A DNA stretch of 64,000 bases, from contig JAAXNY010000015.1 of assembly GCA_013420905.1 (NCBI GenBank), forward strand, positions 124,001-188,000. The letters run 5' to 3'. The position numbers were made by a program, and so were the translations under genes. Of this stretch, positions 1 to 12,200 are shown piece after piece (within the stretch, counting starts at the first letter, position 1; each line of letters begins with the position of its first letter). This stretch comes from Collybia mongolica. Taxonomy: Eukaryota; Basidiomycota; Agaricomycetes; Agaricales; Clitocybaceae. The notes under the pieces are model-generated. The model saw only the letters and a program-made list of their open reading frames with translations. It had not been told where the DNA came from and searched no databases.

Positions 1-524
1 CACTGCCGCGGCTTTGTTACCATGTTCACTTGCACCCTCTGCGTGATTGGTTTCGCCATGTATCTCGGTTCGTACAGTTCCCATCGCGAGAGACGGGTTT
101 GATCAGCTGACGGTGAATCGGCACTGGTGTAGGTTCCCAGTCTGGATCCGTGAAGTACGGCAGCCTTTTCCTGTCCATCACTGGTACTTACTGTGCTGCA
201 CCCACGCTGTCAACCTGGAGCGCCAACAATGCCGCACCACATGCACGGCGCGCGACCGCGATCGCAATCGGATTCATCATGACCAACTCGGGGGGCATCC
301 TCGCAACGTGGCTCCTCGGCGCACTCTCGCCGCCTCCGCTTTATAGGAAGGCCACGATCACGCTGCTGATTATGTCCATCCTCATGGTCGTCGTCGCGGG
401 AATGAACACGTACTACCTCTGGTCGCAGAACAAGAAGAAGGCTACGATTCGGGCTACGATGTCCCGAAGCGAGGAGAAGCCCGGTCTTGGCGACAAGTCT
501 GCATGGTTCATATACAACCTGTAA
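1..524 (+). CDS. MFS transporter, C-terminal part (anion:cation symporter / Dal5-like), 5' end outside window
   Basis: This is the 3' end of a major facilitator permease of the fungal anion:cation symporter group (allantoate, nicotinate and similar carboxylate uptake at the plasma membrane); the substrate cannot be named. Exon 1..67 reads in frame 1 and ends in a hydrophobic helix. An intron of 65 nt (68-132, GT-AG, with a CTGAC branch-like site) joins a split Gly codon, and the last exon is 133..524. The last exon has the family's helix with STW..NN..PH..RA, a second helix with GGILATWLLG, then a cytoplasmic tail ending in GDKSAWFIYNL, typical of this group. An AATAAA-like signal lies about 100 bp after the stop. 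The family is usually 450-520 residues, so roughly two thirds lies left of the window. Confidence 0.8.
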
Positions 525-816
525 AAACTTTCACGGACTCGGACTCCACTCCCTAGTCATAGTATCTATCCCTATTATTACCCCTGCTTCTTGGAATTTT
601 GTGGTTGTCGGTATACATTAATAAAGCAAAAGATTCGAACATCGCCGAAGGTCTAGATCTTGAGCATGTGGTGCTTACTGGTGGTGGTGGTGGTATCATC
701 AAAGCTCGATGCGGTCTTCATTTTGTGGTCCGCCGTAGACATATGTCGGATATCTGATCTCTGAGGAATGCTGTATAATACACGCTATTTATTTTCATCA
801 GAAAACAAAACCAAAA

Positions 817-1085
817 ATATCATGGAAACTGGAGATGTGGTAGTGGTGTGAATGCTCCATCGATATCAGCATATACTAATGGGCTCATCGGAAAGCCGGG
901 TACCCAGATATCATTGAAACTGGAGATGCGATGAAGGTGGATTTGAAAGGATGCTCTATTGATATCAGCACATGCTAAGGGGTTCTTGATAAAGTAGTGT
1001 GCGCAATTATCACCAGCGTTGAAATGTGATGGGGATGGTTTTGAAGTGGGTACCTTATTGATATCAACTGCTCTATGCATCACTG
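817..1085. repeat. Three imperfect direct repeats of about 70 bp, spaced 91-105 bp
   Basis: Three degenerate copies start near 817, 908 and 1013. Each has a (G/T)GAAA(C/T)TG(G/T)(A/G)GATG-like head and, about 45 bp later, a TCGATATCA or TTGATATCA core. On the reverse strand a 111-codon frame runs through all three (820-1155) and reads ADI(D/N) or VDI at each copy. They may be a decayed repeat-protein exon or simple duplicated DNA; I recognise no family. Confidence 0.4.
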
Positions 1086-2992
1086 CTGTTTCGGCCCATC
1101 CGAAGGTAAGTGGTTCGTTCGCCTCGAAAGCCGTAATAACATCTGCGGCAGGCAATAAGGAGTTAGGAGGGGAATGTCAGATTCCAGCCTCTTCAGTAGT
1201 CGAATCATCAGGTTTACGAACCAGCGCAGTTGTCTATATCATAATTTCAGCACTTAGGACTCTGGAGTCGAGGCCTCAGTACATCAAAGAATCTGTCACG
1301 TTAGAATAGTAATCGCTATCCCGTCCGCGCCCCCCTCCCTCCTAGCAAAGAACGTTGGATGTCATTTGTGTCCTTTCTGAACCTGTTAGGAGCGAGGTTC
1401 GCACTGGATTGTTCGAAATACCTTCTCTGAGGAGGTGGTGCACACCGGGTACGTGGTTCGACGATGCGGATGATACGCGGAAGCCAGCCAGCCTGATGCA
1501 ACGGCTTTGCTTCGATTCTCCACGCCTCTTTTCATAAAGAGCTATGGCATTTCCAGATCTTGGTTCAGGGGAAGCGTTGACTGGAGGTTTTGAGCGAAGC
1601 GGCGCATGTAGCTGAGTTCTTGAATCGACGATGTGGATGAGAGGAAGAAGGCCGTTTCGGTTACAACGGTCAAGTTATTGCGGTCGCTTACACTCCCGTT
1701 CGTAAGAAATTATAACACAGGCATGGGGATTAGGATAAAGATAAGTAGGTAGCGTCACCAAATCCTAGGAAAGCACTGATTCGGGAATCCGGGTTTGGCG
1801 AAACAGCGAAGGAGGAAATCGTGGCGAAGAGACGTCGCATTTAGGGGTCGTCGTCCGGAGGTGGGTGAGGGGGATGGGGAACCCGTGTCCCCGGTATTCA
1901 ATCTAGGCGATCAAGGGTAGATGGTACAAGGACGACACCTTTTTTTTTTGTAATCCCGCTTATTGACGGTTGGGGCGAAGCCCTATGATATTCAATACAT
2001 GCGCATGCACTGAATCGTCTATAGGATGACACCTTGACCACTCGTATGTAGGTAGACGCGGAGCATCCGCAAGAAAATTTATCGATGTGAGTATCTCGTT
2101 CGAATAGTCGGTCAGTTTGACGTTGCTCCTCTACCTTGTGGTCGACCCGTAATTAAGGACGGGGTAAGGTTGGATGACCATTGCTGGGGTGGCGAGAGTG
2201 CCGCAAATTCGGAATTGCTTCGGGAACCACCTTCGCATTTTATAATTCCTCAATCTCGTTATATATAAGGTAACGTAGATACGCGAGGCAGCCTGAATGG
2301 TATTCCAAGACACGAGGGCACTCGGAGTTTTCTTATTAACCGTTAGAGAGTCTGGGCCAAGAAGATGTGCTATGTGTGTCATGAGGTGCGATGATTGTCT
2401 GTGAGGCGGTATGTTGTACTTTTGTCCCAGTGGAGCATAGAAGCAGGGCCGTCTGTATGTCGTGATTTAATTCCTACATATAACACCCACGTCGACGGAG
2501 CCAACCGGTGCAACATGCGTAGGCATACTGTTCTCGGATCTTCAAGATCCTTCCACGGGTGCGAGAAAAGAGGGCGATAATTACCCTCCCCTGTGGCGGC
2601 GTTCAGTCTTGATGGCCTCGTGCTGGGCGATTATTGTGCTTCCCTGGTAGGTATGACGTGCATTATCGAAGACGAAAATGGAGAGAATGTCCCTTCGACA
2701 TTTCGGAGCCTAGTGTGCGAATTGAGGATCTGTATTGACGTTTGGAATTTGGTTATCGAGAGTGAATTCCTTAGCGCTTAGCGTTTAACGGGCTAGTGTA
2801 TATAGTGTAGAAGCAGCGAGAAGGGCGATGGAATGACAAGGAACCTAAGAACACGACTTAAGCGAGAGCTATGTTCCGCCCATTTTTGTCATGTGATGTG
2901 ATATTGGTAAGCGAGCTCGCCATTATTTGCAATCTGTCGAATCCACTATGTAATCTTGTCTTTCTCGCTGACTGGCCGGGTTTGGGAGTGAC

Positions 2993-3000
2993 TATATAAG
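2993..3000 (+). promoter_or_regulatory. TATA box of the cystathionine gamma-lyase gene
   Basis: TATATAAG lies 66 bp before the ATG at 3066 and is followed by a C-rich leader (TTCATCCCGCCTCACCC), a common fungal core-promoter layout. Confidence 0.55.
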
Positions 3001-3065
3001 AGCGGCCCCAATCCGGTGTCCGAGCACAACTTCCCTTCATCCCGCCTCACCCTCTCAAACTAGAA

Positions 3066-4597
3066 ATGTCTCCTTCCATCGCCAATATCGACAATACTGG
3101 CAACCTGACCACTAATGGGGTTAAAAAGCACGTCGACGGCTTTGGAACTCGCGCTATACATGTCGGGTCAGCTGCGAGTGAGGAGACTGGCGCAGTGATC
3201 CCCGCCATTTCACTCAGCACGACATATAAACAGGAAGCGATTGGTGTTCACAAGGTGAGTTATGATTCATATGTTCCAGTTCGGGAATGTCGGGAGTTTT
3301 TCTTCCCGGAGCAAAAAATGACGTGGTCCTGTGATTTTTGATGTAAAAGTCAAAACGAGATAAACATTTTATCCCTGTCTTCTGAACCTCCTCGAGTCAT
3401 TCAGATTCTAACGCTATGTTTTCAAGGGCTTTGAATACTCTCGATCTGGAAATCCTAACCGAAATGCTCTAGAGAGCACTCTCGCCGCGCTAGAATCTGG
3501 CGGCGCACATGGTCTGGCCTTTGCTTCAGGATCCGCTACGACAGCAACAGTTCTTCAATCCTTGGGCCCAGGAGCGCACATTGTTAGCGTGAACGATGTG
3601 TATGGTGGTACATTCCGCTACATGCGCCGCGTAGCCTCGGAGAATCAGGGTCTCGAGACGACATTTTTGGATCTCGAGACTGCAGATGACAAGACTATTA
3701 TTGCATCTATCAGGGAGAACACAAAAGTGAGTTTGGTTATCTCCTTGATAATTGTACTTCGCTGACATTTTTGTCTACGCTTAGCTTGTTTGGATAGAGT
3801 CACCTACTAATCCCACTCTCCGTTTAATCGACATTGCTAGAGTCGCATCTCTAGCTCACTCACATCCATCACACCCTCTTGTCCTCGTCGACAATACATT
3901 CCTATCTCCCTTCTACTCTTCTCCTCTGCTTCTAGGCGCCGACATCGTTCTTCACAGTCTTACAAAATACATAAATGGCCACTCTGACGTCGTCATGGGT
4001 GCTTTAATCCTCCCTGAACACCATTCTGTGCTTGCGGATAAGCTCCGATTCCTACAGAACGCCATCGGCGCTATCCCGAGTGCATTCGATAGCTGGCTGG
4101 CCCAGCGTGGCGCCAAGACGCTCCACCTACGGATGAAAGCGCATGGAACCAATGCTTTGGCGGTCGCCAAAGCACTAGAAAGCTCACCACATGTCGAAGA
4201 AGTGATATACCCTGGACTTGCATCTCATCCCCGGAATGATCTGGCATATACCTCGTTATCCCCGCACGCACGCAAGTTTGTCGATTCGCTGTCGGTGGAT
4301 GGCTCCACTGCCGAGGGCTTCCCTTATGGTGGGATGATCTCGTTTAGAATTCGGGGAGGCGAGAAGGAGGCCGAGAAGTTCTTGACGTCGACCCGGCTTT
4401 TCACCCTGGCGGAGTCATTGGGTGGCGTAGAGAGTTTGGCAGAACACCCGGCGAAGATGACGCATGGGAGCATACCTGAGGAGGAGCGGGCTCTGCTTGG
4501 GATTGGTCCCAATTTGATCAGGTTATCCGTTGGCGTCGAGGAGGTTGAGGACCTTGTTAGGGATGTCGAGCAGGCTCTCGAGATTGCTACGCAATAA
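3066..4597 (+). CDS. CYS3: Cystathionine gamma-lyase (Cys/Met metabolism PLP enzyme)
   Basis: Pyridoxal-phosphate enzyme that cleaves cystathionine to cysteine, 2-oxobutyrate and ammonia, the last step of reverse transsulfuration in the cytosol. Three exons (3066-3254, 3427-3726, 3785-4597) join in phase 0 to give 433 residues, close to the usual 390-430. Seen in the protein: N-terminal GFGTRAIHVG, the substrate/PLP loop YSRSGNPNR just after intron 1, WIESPTNPT, the Asp that contacts the pyridine ring (D199 in LVDNTF), and the Schiff-base lysine K224 in HSLTKYINGHSD. The C-terminal half has SLGGVESLAEHPAKMTH and IRLSVGVE. The related cystathionine gamma-synthase has a long N-terminal extension that is absent here, so the lyase is the better call, though the two cannot be fully separated by eye. 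Confidence 0.9.
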
Positions 4598-5135
4598 TCG
4601 TACGATTGACTTTTTACCAGCTTTGTGTACTAGTATTACAGTATATATAGACAGGAGCCTAATTAATATTATCGTTTTGTATACCCCAGCCTTCTAGAAT
4701 TCTTGCGTTCAACGTTCGACAAGGACTGGTATAGAATAAACACGTGCCCTCCCTTTTGCTGCACGTGCGGCACGCCACGCGGCTGGCAGTGGTAACGGTC
4801 AGGGACGGGAGAATCAATACAACTGAACTCTCACATTACAAAGCAACATGGTCGAGTCAGATACCAAACGCTTAAACAAGCGAAAATCGGTATAACATGA
4901 TAAAACATGATAAATGCTGACGGACCTTCTTTATCGTTATAATTCCCGAATATTGCGCGAATAGGGCTACTACGCGATATCGAACGCGTCCCGAGATGAC
5001 TCATTCAGTTCAATTCTCGGGACTGGTCAGCGTTGCAGGGGTGTACAGGGTGGTATAAAAAGTTCGTATGAATCTAGAACCATATTGCTTTGGTGTCTGC
5101 CGTGTCTTATTCATGATAAATTCAACCTTTCTGCA
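4598..5135. other. Intergenic spacer
   Basis: Short spacer between the lyase and the SDR gene; no coding signal. A GGTATAAAAAG TATA-like box near 5051-5061 lies about 80 bp before the SDR start. Confidence 0.45.
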
Positions 5136-6275
5136 ATGGGGAGTCTCGCTGGACGCGTCGCTTTGGTGACTGGAGGAGGAACGGGAATGTGAGTGCCCAG
5201 CAATCGTTTCTTCTTTAAAAACGAACAGTTTCCTTGTTACAGTGGGCTTGTCATTGCAAACGCCTTTGCAGCGAATGGCGCAAAGGTATATATCACAGGG
5301 AGACGCAAGGAGAAACTGTGCGAGGCTGCGGCAGTAGAAGTGGCTGGAGAAGGCCAGATTATTGCGTGAGTCCCATTTAATGTTTAGTGATGGATAATGT
5401 CACAGCTCATCCTTTGAGTAGACTCCCAATGGACGTGACATGTAAAGAGTCGATAAGGAACGCGGTTGAAGTCATCAAAGAAGCCGACGGGAGGCTGGAT
5501 ATGTTGGTTAACAAGTACGATACGCGACGCATTTCTCCTTTGAAAAACTTGACCAACCCGATGTACGATAGCGCGGGGATCCCGGGTCCCGCCTCACCAT
5601 TCATCAGCGACCGTTCGTCACCAGAAAACAAAAGTCTCGGCATGTCACTTTTTGAGGCCGAGACATTCGAAGGATGGCAGGGCGTCTTCGCTACAAACAC
5701 CGCCGGACCTTTCTTCGTCAGCACCGCCTTCCTTGAGCTCCTCAAAGTGGGGGCCCTGGAACGGCCCGGCGAAACGTCGAGTATCATCAACATATCTAGC
5801 GCCGTCGCACACCTCAGGCTATCAATGAACGTGGTATGAACCCCGCAGTTGAATCGCGGGGCATAACACACCACTCACGACCATGATATCCGCAGTTCGC
5901 GTATGGCACAACAAAAGCGGGGATTGAGCACCTCACAAAGACTATGAGTACGGAATTCGCGCTGCAAGGGATCCCAGTCAGAGTTAACGTGATCTCGCCG
6001 GGGATATTTGAGTCGGAGCTGACCGCGCCGGCTGAGGTGCTCGCTGTGATAACACAGAGCCCGCCCTGGGGGGCTTTGCTTCCTGCGCCTATTCGTAGAG
6101 CTGGAAGGTGTGTGCCTGTAACTATCGCCCCGATTAGGTATCTCAGAATCCGTTGTATGATTTTAGGGATGAGGAGATTGCGATGACTGCGATATACTTG
6201 GCTTCGTCAGTGGGAGGCTTTACGAATGGGATCGTTATTGAGGTTGATGGTGGGCTCGCGGCTGTGAACCCCTGA
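5136..6275 (+). CDS. Short-chain dehydrogenase/reductase, RhlG-like
   Basis: Classical SDR oxidoreductase, probably a cytosolic NADP(H)-dependent reductase of a ketone or 3-oxoacyl substrate. Six exons (5136-5188, 5243-5365, 5422-5514, 5572-5833, 5896-6107, 6167-6275) with 54-62 nt introns give 283 residues. The Rossmann motif TGGGTGIG is split by intron 1; strand 2 ends in GRR, which favours NADP(H); the NNAG motif is split by intron 3; NISS precedes the catalytic YGTTK (Y180, K184); the end reads GGFTNGIVIEVDGG. The exon pattern differs completely from the SDR array further right, so this is a separate lineage. All junctions close in frame, so it looks intact. The substrate is unknown. Confidence 0.85.
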
Positions 6276-9200
6276 TCTTGTGTCTTAGGCTGGATAATGT
6301 CCTTTCGGATGGGCTTCCAGAGTCCTTTGCACTTTTGACTCAAGGTGTGGCGATGATATGGTGTAATTGTTAAAATACGTATTATAAGGTTTTTACTCGA
6401 TAAATGATAATGAAAACTCACTATACTTTCGCCAAGAGGCGAAGGTAAGTTTTCTACGTGCATGACGCAAGCCATCGGAAAGCTGTGGATTTCGGTAGAG
6501 TGATCAGAATGACAATCTTTAACATTAGCAACACTAATACCAACCCTCTTCATATGCTGGTTTGGAGGCAATTTTACATACAAACAACCCAACCGGTTGA
6601 GTGTGGTTCTAGAGGAATAGTTAGATGGCGAGCACCCGACGCGAAGACGTATCATTTAAGAATAGAGACGCGCTCTTATGGTAGTGTTGTGCTCGAATCC
6701 CAAGTTATGAGTTGGTTCCTCGCTCTGACTGGCCGTCTCAGACCTATTCACGTCGTGGGCAAGGATGAGAATGGGAATGTTTCGACCTTTCTCGTCGGAG
6801 AGGAAATCATCTAGCTCCAACTTTGCCTGTGTTCACGCGACCAATCATGAAGACGATGTCGTCGAAGCCCTTGAGGTCCAGTTGAAATGCTAGACGCGCT
6901 ATTTCCGAACCCAGCCCGCGTTGGGTATCGGGCAGTAGGGTTAAACGCATATCCTTTCTGTGCGCTTGCAATGTACGCTTTGGCGCTGATACCTCCAAGA
7001 GTGACATCGTCGGCTACGACTACAGATTGGAAGATATAAAGGAATGAGAGGCATTGGTATGAAGGGAACCATCGACGAACCTGGGTCCTGGGTGGATAGA
7101 TGGTTGCTGTGGGGAGAATTGGCCCGTCTTTTAGTAGGTGAAGGAGGGTCTGTGCCCATGTCGAGAATAAGGTGTTTGAAGAAATGTCTTTTAACTGTAC
7201 CTACCATTGCATCTCCGACTCCGGGGCCTACGAAAGCTATTTTAGGGTGTGACAGGAGCCCTAGTTTCCATTTCAGAGTGTGAAGTTTGTTGTCCGTTAC
7301 TTAGATGTTGTTAGCGATAATGTGTCAGGAACAAGCTCGAGCTAAGAGGAAGTGTACGGAATTTCTGAGGTAGTAAGCTTGTGGCCGAAGGCTGCCTCAT
7401 TGCGTCGTCAGACAGGAAGGATGAGCAGAAGAACATTGAATCTTGGTTGATTCGGAAAGACTTCCGAATCCCGGTCCGCGAACCTACCAAATCTGTACAG
7501 CGCTCGGCTCGCAACGGACCACTGCATAATCTCGGCTTTTTACAAGTCCTTTCTCGTTATTCAAAGTTCCGTACCGCGGGGTTTCTGGTCTGATTTATTA
7601 GTATCAGTGCCTGTGCTCTGGTGCCTAGCGGAATATTTTGGACCTCGAGTGCCTCGATAGTCTTTCCTACGGGGTGCCGAAATCCTAACGCGTAGTAGCG
7701 CATTCTGTGGGGTAGCGAGTGGTTGGACTTCGCTTAGAGCCGTTTGCCCATACATCCCCTATGATGCTAGATGGTCAATGCGTTAGATGAGTCATGATTC
7801 TGAGATTTATGTGACTAACGCATAACGTTCACCTCCCATAAAAATCGTTCAAGTACCAACTCTAGGTGGCGGTAATACTGAAAACCCACGTACGCAATGA
7901 ATACCAATATTAATTTAAAGTCGCCTTCATTTTAGCCTTAAATTGTCTTATCATTTGATCGGCTGTAGCAAGAAAATCGTCGATCTGGTATTCTTCTTCA
8001 CTTTATGTGTGCTGGAGCTTGTCGTGCAATGAAGGGGCGTTTGAAAAGCTCTTTTAAATGGTCCATGTATAGGTCTAAAGCTACCGGAATGTATTTTGGC
8101 TCACTTATAGAGGCTAGGTTTTGTGCGTGAGCTTGGACATCCTTCCGGACCGTTGAGAAATGGATATTATCATAGATAACGAATTGGGGGGTTAAGTATA
8201 CTAGGGAGTGCGCTAACCTGAAGGGACTGTTTCCCCTGACCGGTCCAGTGACAATTGCGGCGCAACACTGGGTTTTCCCGTGAGATGCATTATCTATGGG
8301 TTGTGTCAAGTTTTAATAGACGCTATTCTACTATGATTGGGCACCTCTTCTTCATAATTACCGCATCTCTGCCACTTATATCTGGTTAGGATATATGGAT
8401 TGGCCCGTAATGGGATAGTCACAGGACATTTACTTATGACGGTCACTATGGTGAATGGGTGAATGTTTATCAAAATAGCTAAGCTCTAGGGTGAATGTAC
8501 TGCAGAACGGAGCATTTTCCCTTCCACGTCAACTTCAAGTCAAACTCAAGGATGGGTTGGTTGCCACCACCAGCCGCCCAACTGACTTCGAAGAATTGAG
8601 TGTTCTCACATCTGATACACTCTGCTCACCCCGTGCTAACATGGCCCGCCCATGAAATTTTTGGAAGGATCATGCTGTAGATCGGACTAAGCTAAAAATA
8701 TGTTCCTACATCCGTCTCATTATTATATGTTTATCCCGCTGTGATTAATATTTAGCTGCCTGTTCAGGCGTTGAGAGCTCACTTAAGTGCCTTATTTGCA
8801 CTTCGGAAATAATCTGTATACGGTCTTTCATAGTCTGTACATGTGGGATTCCTACATTTCTGCAGTCAGCCATCACAAGATGGAATTTAAATGTGTCTTT
8901 GGCATCGGAAAGATCTCAAGATATCTGACGCTATCTCGCACCCCAATCCCCAAGGTTCTGCAATCTGCCCTTGCACGAGTACTGTCTTTCTTTCTTGCCT
9001 AAACCCGCTCTAGGCATTTTCAAAACTTTGGGGAACGATGATGTCATGGCTAAAAATACATTTGCTTCCTTCTTGTTTTAAACCCCGCAACCAATCAGGG
9101 ACTCCCGTTGCTTAAAACCTTAATTCAATCGCGTCTCGAGCAGAAATCGTATAAAGTCTGTCTGCGCGTCCTTTCCTTTTCTTCAGTCAACCACCACCTC

Positions 9201-9279
9201 GGTTGATCCCCCACATTCTTTTACTCGCCATATACTATATACCTTCTTTTATAACCACACACATACGACTATTATCATA
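6276..9279. other. 3-kb intergenic region without a supported gene
   Basis: Only short frames, none with convincing motifs or splice-joined continuations. A 67-codon reverse frame near 6807-7007 is faintly acetyltransferase-like but not supported (see rejected list). The last 100 bp have TATA-like ACTATATACC before the ATG at 9280. Confidence 0.4.
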
Positions 9280-12200
9280 ATGAAATGCACTATCGCCCTC
9301 ACCACCGCCGCGCTCGCCGCGCTCCCCGTATTTGCAAGCGTCATCCCTCGCCAGTTACCTGATCCCCCGGTAAAACCCGTCCAGGGTACGACAAAACTCC
9401 TCAAGGGTTTTTAAAAGATCGCTCAGTTTATTTTTTTTTCAGAAATGGTCCACGACACCGCTCCCCGTCCCCACATGCGCCGTGACGGTTTGGGTATGTA
9501 TATACCTCTATTCTGCGTTAATGCTATCGCTCATTAAACCCATAGAAATAAACACTTTGAACGACATCCTGAACCGTAGAGAGGAAGAAAACATTTACTA
9601 TGGCAAGCCTTACAAGTACGACCACGATGGCGACAAGTATGACCACGATGGAAAATATGACCACGATGGAAAATATGACCACGATGGAAAGTATGACCAC
9701 GATGGAAAGTATGGCCATGATCGCGAGCACAGCCGCGACTACGGGCGCTGGCGTGAGGGTGACGGTGGAAGAGGCCGCGACAACGATTTATTGGGTATAT
9801 CGACCCTTTCTTTTCCATTTACCCGCCAATTGTTAATGGGATTAATCCTTAGAAATTAATCTCCTCAACGACATCCTGAACCGCAAGGAGGAGAAGAACA
9901 TCTACTTCTCTGAGAAGCACAGGGACTATCACAATAAACGTGATCTCATAGGTAAGAGCCCCTTTATTTCGATAAACATGTTTTCATTGACCGTGACACC
10001 TATCAACAGAAATTAATACCCTGAACGATATTTTGAACCGGAAGAAGGAAGAAAATGTCTACTTTATAGATAAGCATGACGATCACAAGTATGGGGACCG
10101 CAAGGACGACGACTACGAGCATGATGATCGCAAGTACGAGCCCAAGTATGACGATCACAAGTACGACGATCACAAGTACGAGGATCCCAAGTACGAGGAC
10201 AAGCACGACGACTACAAGGACGAACCTAAGTACGAGGACAAGCATGACGACAAGAAGGATGAACGCAAGTACGGGGTTAAGCATGACGAGTACAAGCAGG
10301 ATGAACCCAAGTACGAGGTCAAGCATGACGAGTACAAGCAGGATGAGCCCAAGTACGAGGTCAAGCATGACGACTACAAGAAGGATGAACCCAAGTACGA
10401 GGTCAAGCATGATGACTACAAGAAGGATGAGCCCAAGTACGAAGTCAAGCATGACGACTACAAGAAAGATGAGCCTAAGTACGAGGTCAAGCAGAAGGTT
10501 GAACCCAAGTACGAGGTCAAGCATGACGATTGCGACTGCAAGAAGGGTGAACACAAGTACGAGGTCAAACATGACGACCACAAGAAGGACGGTCGCAAGT
10601 ACGGGAACTACAAGCATGACGATCGCAAATACGATGACCAAAAACCCAAGTACGAGACTAAGTGTGACGACCACAAAAAGTACCCGGACCACGATAAACG
10701 CGACCTCTTCGGTGAGCCCGTCCCTCATTTTGAAGAATAAATCTTCGTCGAGCACACCAACAGAATTTAATGTCCTCAACGATATCCTGAACAAAGAGGA
10801 AGAAGACAATTTTTACCTCGTCAACAAGTATGATGACCACAAGTATGCCGGCCACAAGTACGACGGTCACAAATACGGGGACTACAAGTACGACGATCAC
10901 AAGTACGTGGACAACAAACATGACGATTACAAGCACGACGATCAGAAGTACGAGAACCATAAGTATGACGACAACAAGTACGACGTTCGCAAATATGGGG
11001 ATAACAAGTATGATGATCACAAGTACGATGATCGCAAATACGACGACCACAAGTACGACGTTCGCAAATATGGGGACAACAAGTATGATGATCACAAGTA
11101 CGATGATCGCAAATACGACGACCACAAGTACGACGATCGCAAATATGGGGACAACAAGTATGATGATCACAAGTACGATGATCGCAAATACGACGACCAC
11201 AAGTACGACGATCGCAAATATGGGGACAAAAAGTATGACGATCACAAATACGACGACCGCAAGTATGACGGTCACAAGTATGACGACAACAAGTACAATG
11301 TTCGCAAGTATGGGGACTACAAGTATGATGATCGCAAATATGACGATCACAAGTACGACGATCACAAATTCGAGGACCGCAAATACGGCGACGACAAGAA
11401 GTACCACGATAAACGCGATACCTTTGGTAAGCTTTTTACTTTGGTCAGGAGACATGTTTTTATGGGACGCGTCATTCATCGACAGAATTCAATACCCTCA
11501 ACGATATCTTGAACAAGGAGAAAGAAGAAAACGTCTACTTTATCAATAAGTACGAGGACCACAAGTACGGCGGGCATAAGTATGATGATCGCAAATATGA
11601 CGATCACAAGTACGACGGTCACAAATACGGGGACTACAAGTACGACGATCACAAGTACGACGGTCACAAGCATGGGGACTACAAGTATGACGATCACAAG
11701 TACGACGATCACAGACACGACGATCGCAAGTACGACGACAACAAGTACGACGACAACAAGTACAACGACAACAAATACGACGTTCGCAAGTATGGGGACT
11801 ACAAGTACGACGATCACAAATACGAGGACCATAAGTATGACGACCATAAATACGACGATCGCAAATACGAGGACCACAAGCATGACGACCACAAATACGA
11901 CGATCACAAATACGAGGACCACAAGTATGACGACCACAAGTATGACGACCACAAATATGACGACCACAAATACGACGATCACAAGGACAATGATCACAAG
12001 TATGACGCTCACAAGTACGGGGACTACAAGTTTGATGATTACAAGCACGACGATCAGAAGTACCACGGTAAACGGGACATCATTGGTAAGCCTTTCTCTC
12101 AATTCGAGAAATATACTTATATAGGAGATATCACCTATCAACAGAGATTGACGCCCTCAACAATATTCTGAACCGGAAGAAGGAAGAGAACATCTACTTC

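Larger units (their letters stand above)
525..3065. other. Intergenic region without a recognisable gene
   Basis: Between the permease and cystathionine lyase genes I find only short frames with no family signature. It holds the permease 3' UTR with a poly(A)-type signal near 620, an imperfect repeat at 817-1085 (separate entry), a T-run near 1940, and the CYS3-like promoter at the right end. Confidence 0.5.

Noticed and set aside
5407..5874. Reverse frame of 155 codons opposite the RhlG-like SDR
   Set aside because: Antisense shadow; the forward strand splices into a complete SDR with catalytic motifs.
6807..7007. Reverse frame with MRLTLLPDTQRGLGSEIARLAF, faintly like a GNAT acetyltransferase
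   Set aside because: Only one short block is suggestive and no neighbouring exon could be joined; too weak to report as a gene relic.
7998..8309. Reverse frame of 103 codons in the 3-kb intergenic region
   Set aside because: No recognisable motif, no splice-joined neighbours; could be chance.
10003..12141. Long reverse-strand frames (220-273 codons) rich in Val, Leu and Ile opposite the Lys/Tyr/Asp repeats, and Thr/Ser/Met-rich forward frames in another register
   Set aside because: They are the mirror of 15-bp and 18-bp repeats whose length is divisible by three, so all frames stay open. Only the Lys/Tyr/Asp frame joins through phase-1 splice sites to a signal peptide and the ferritin-like domain.
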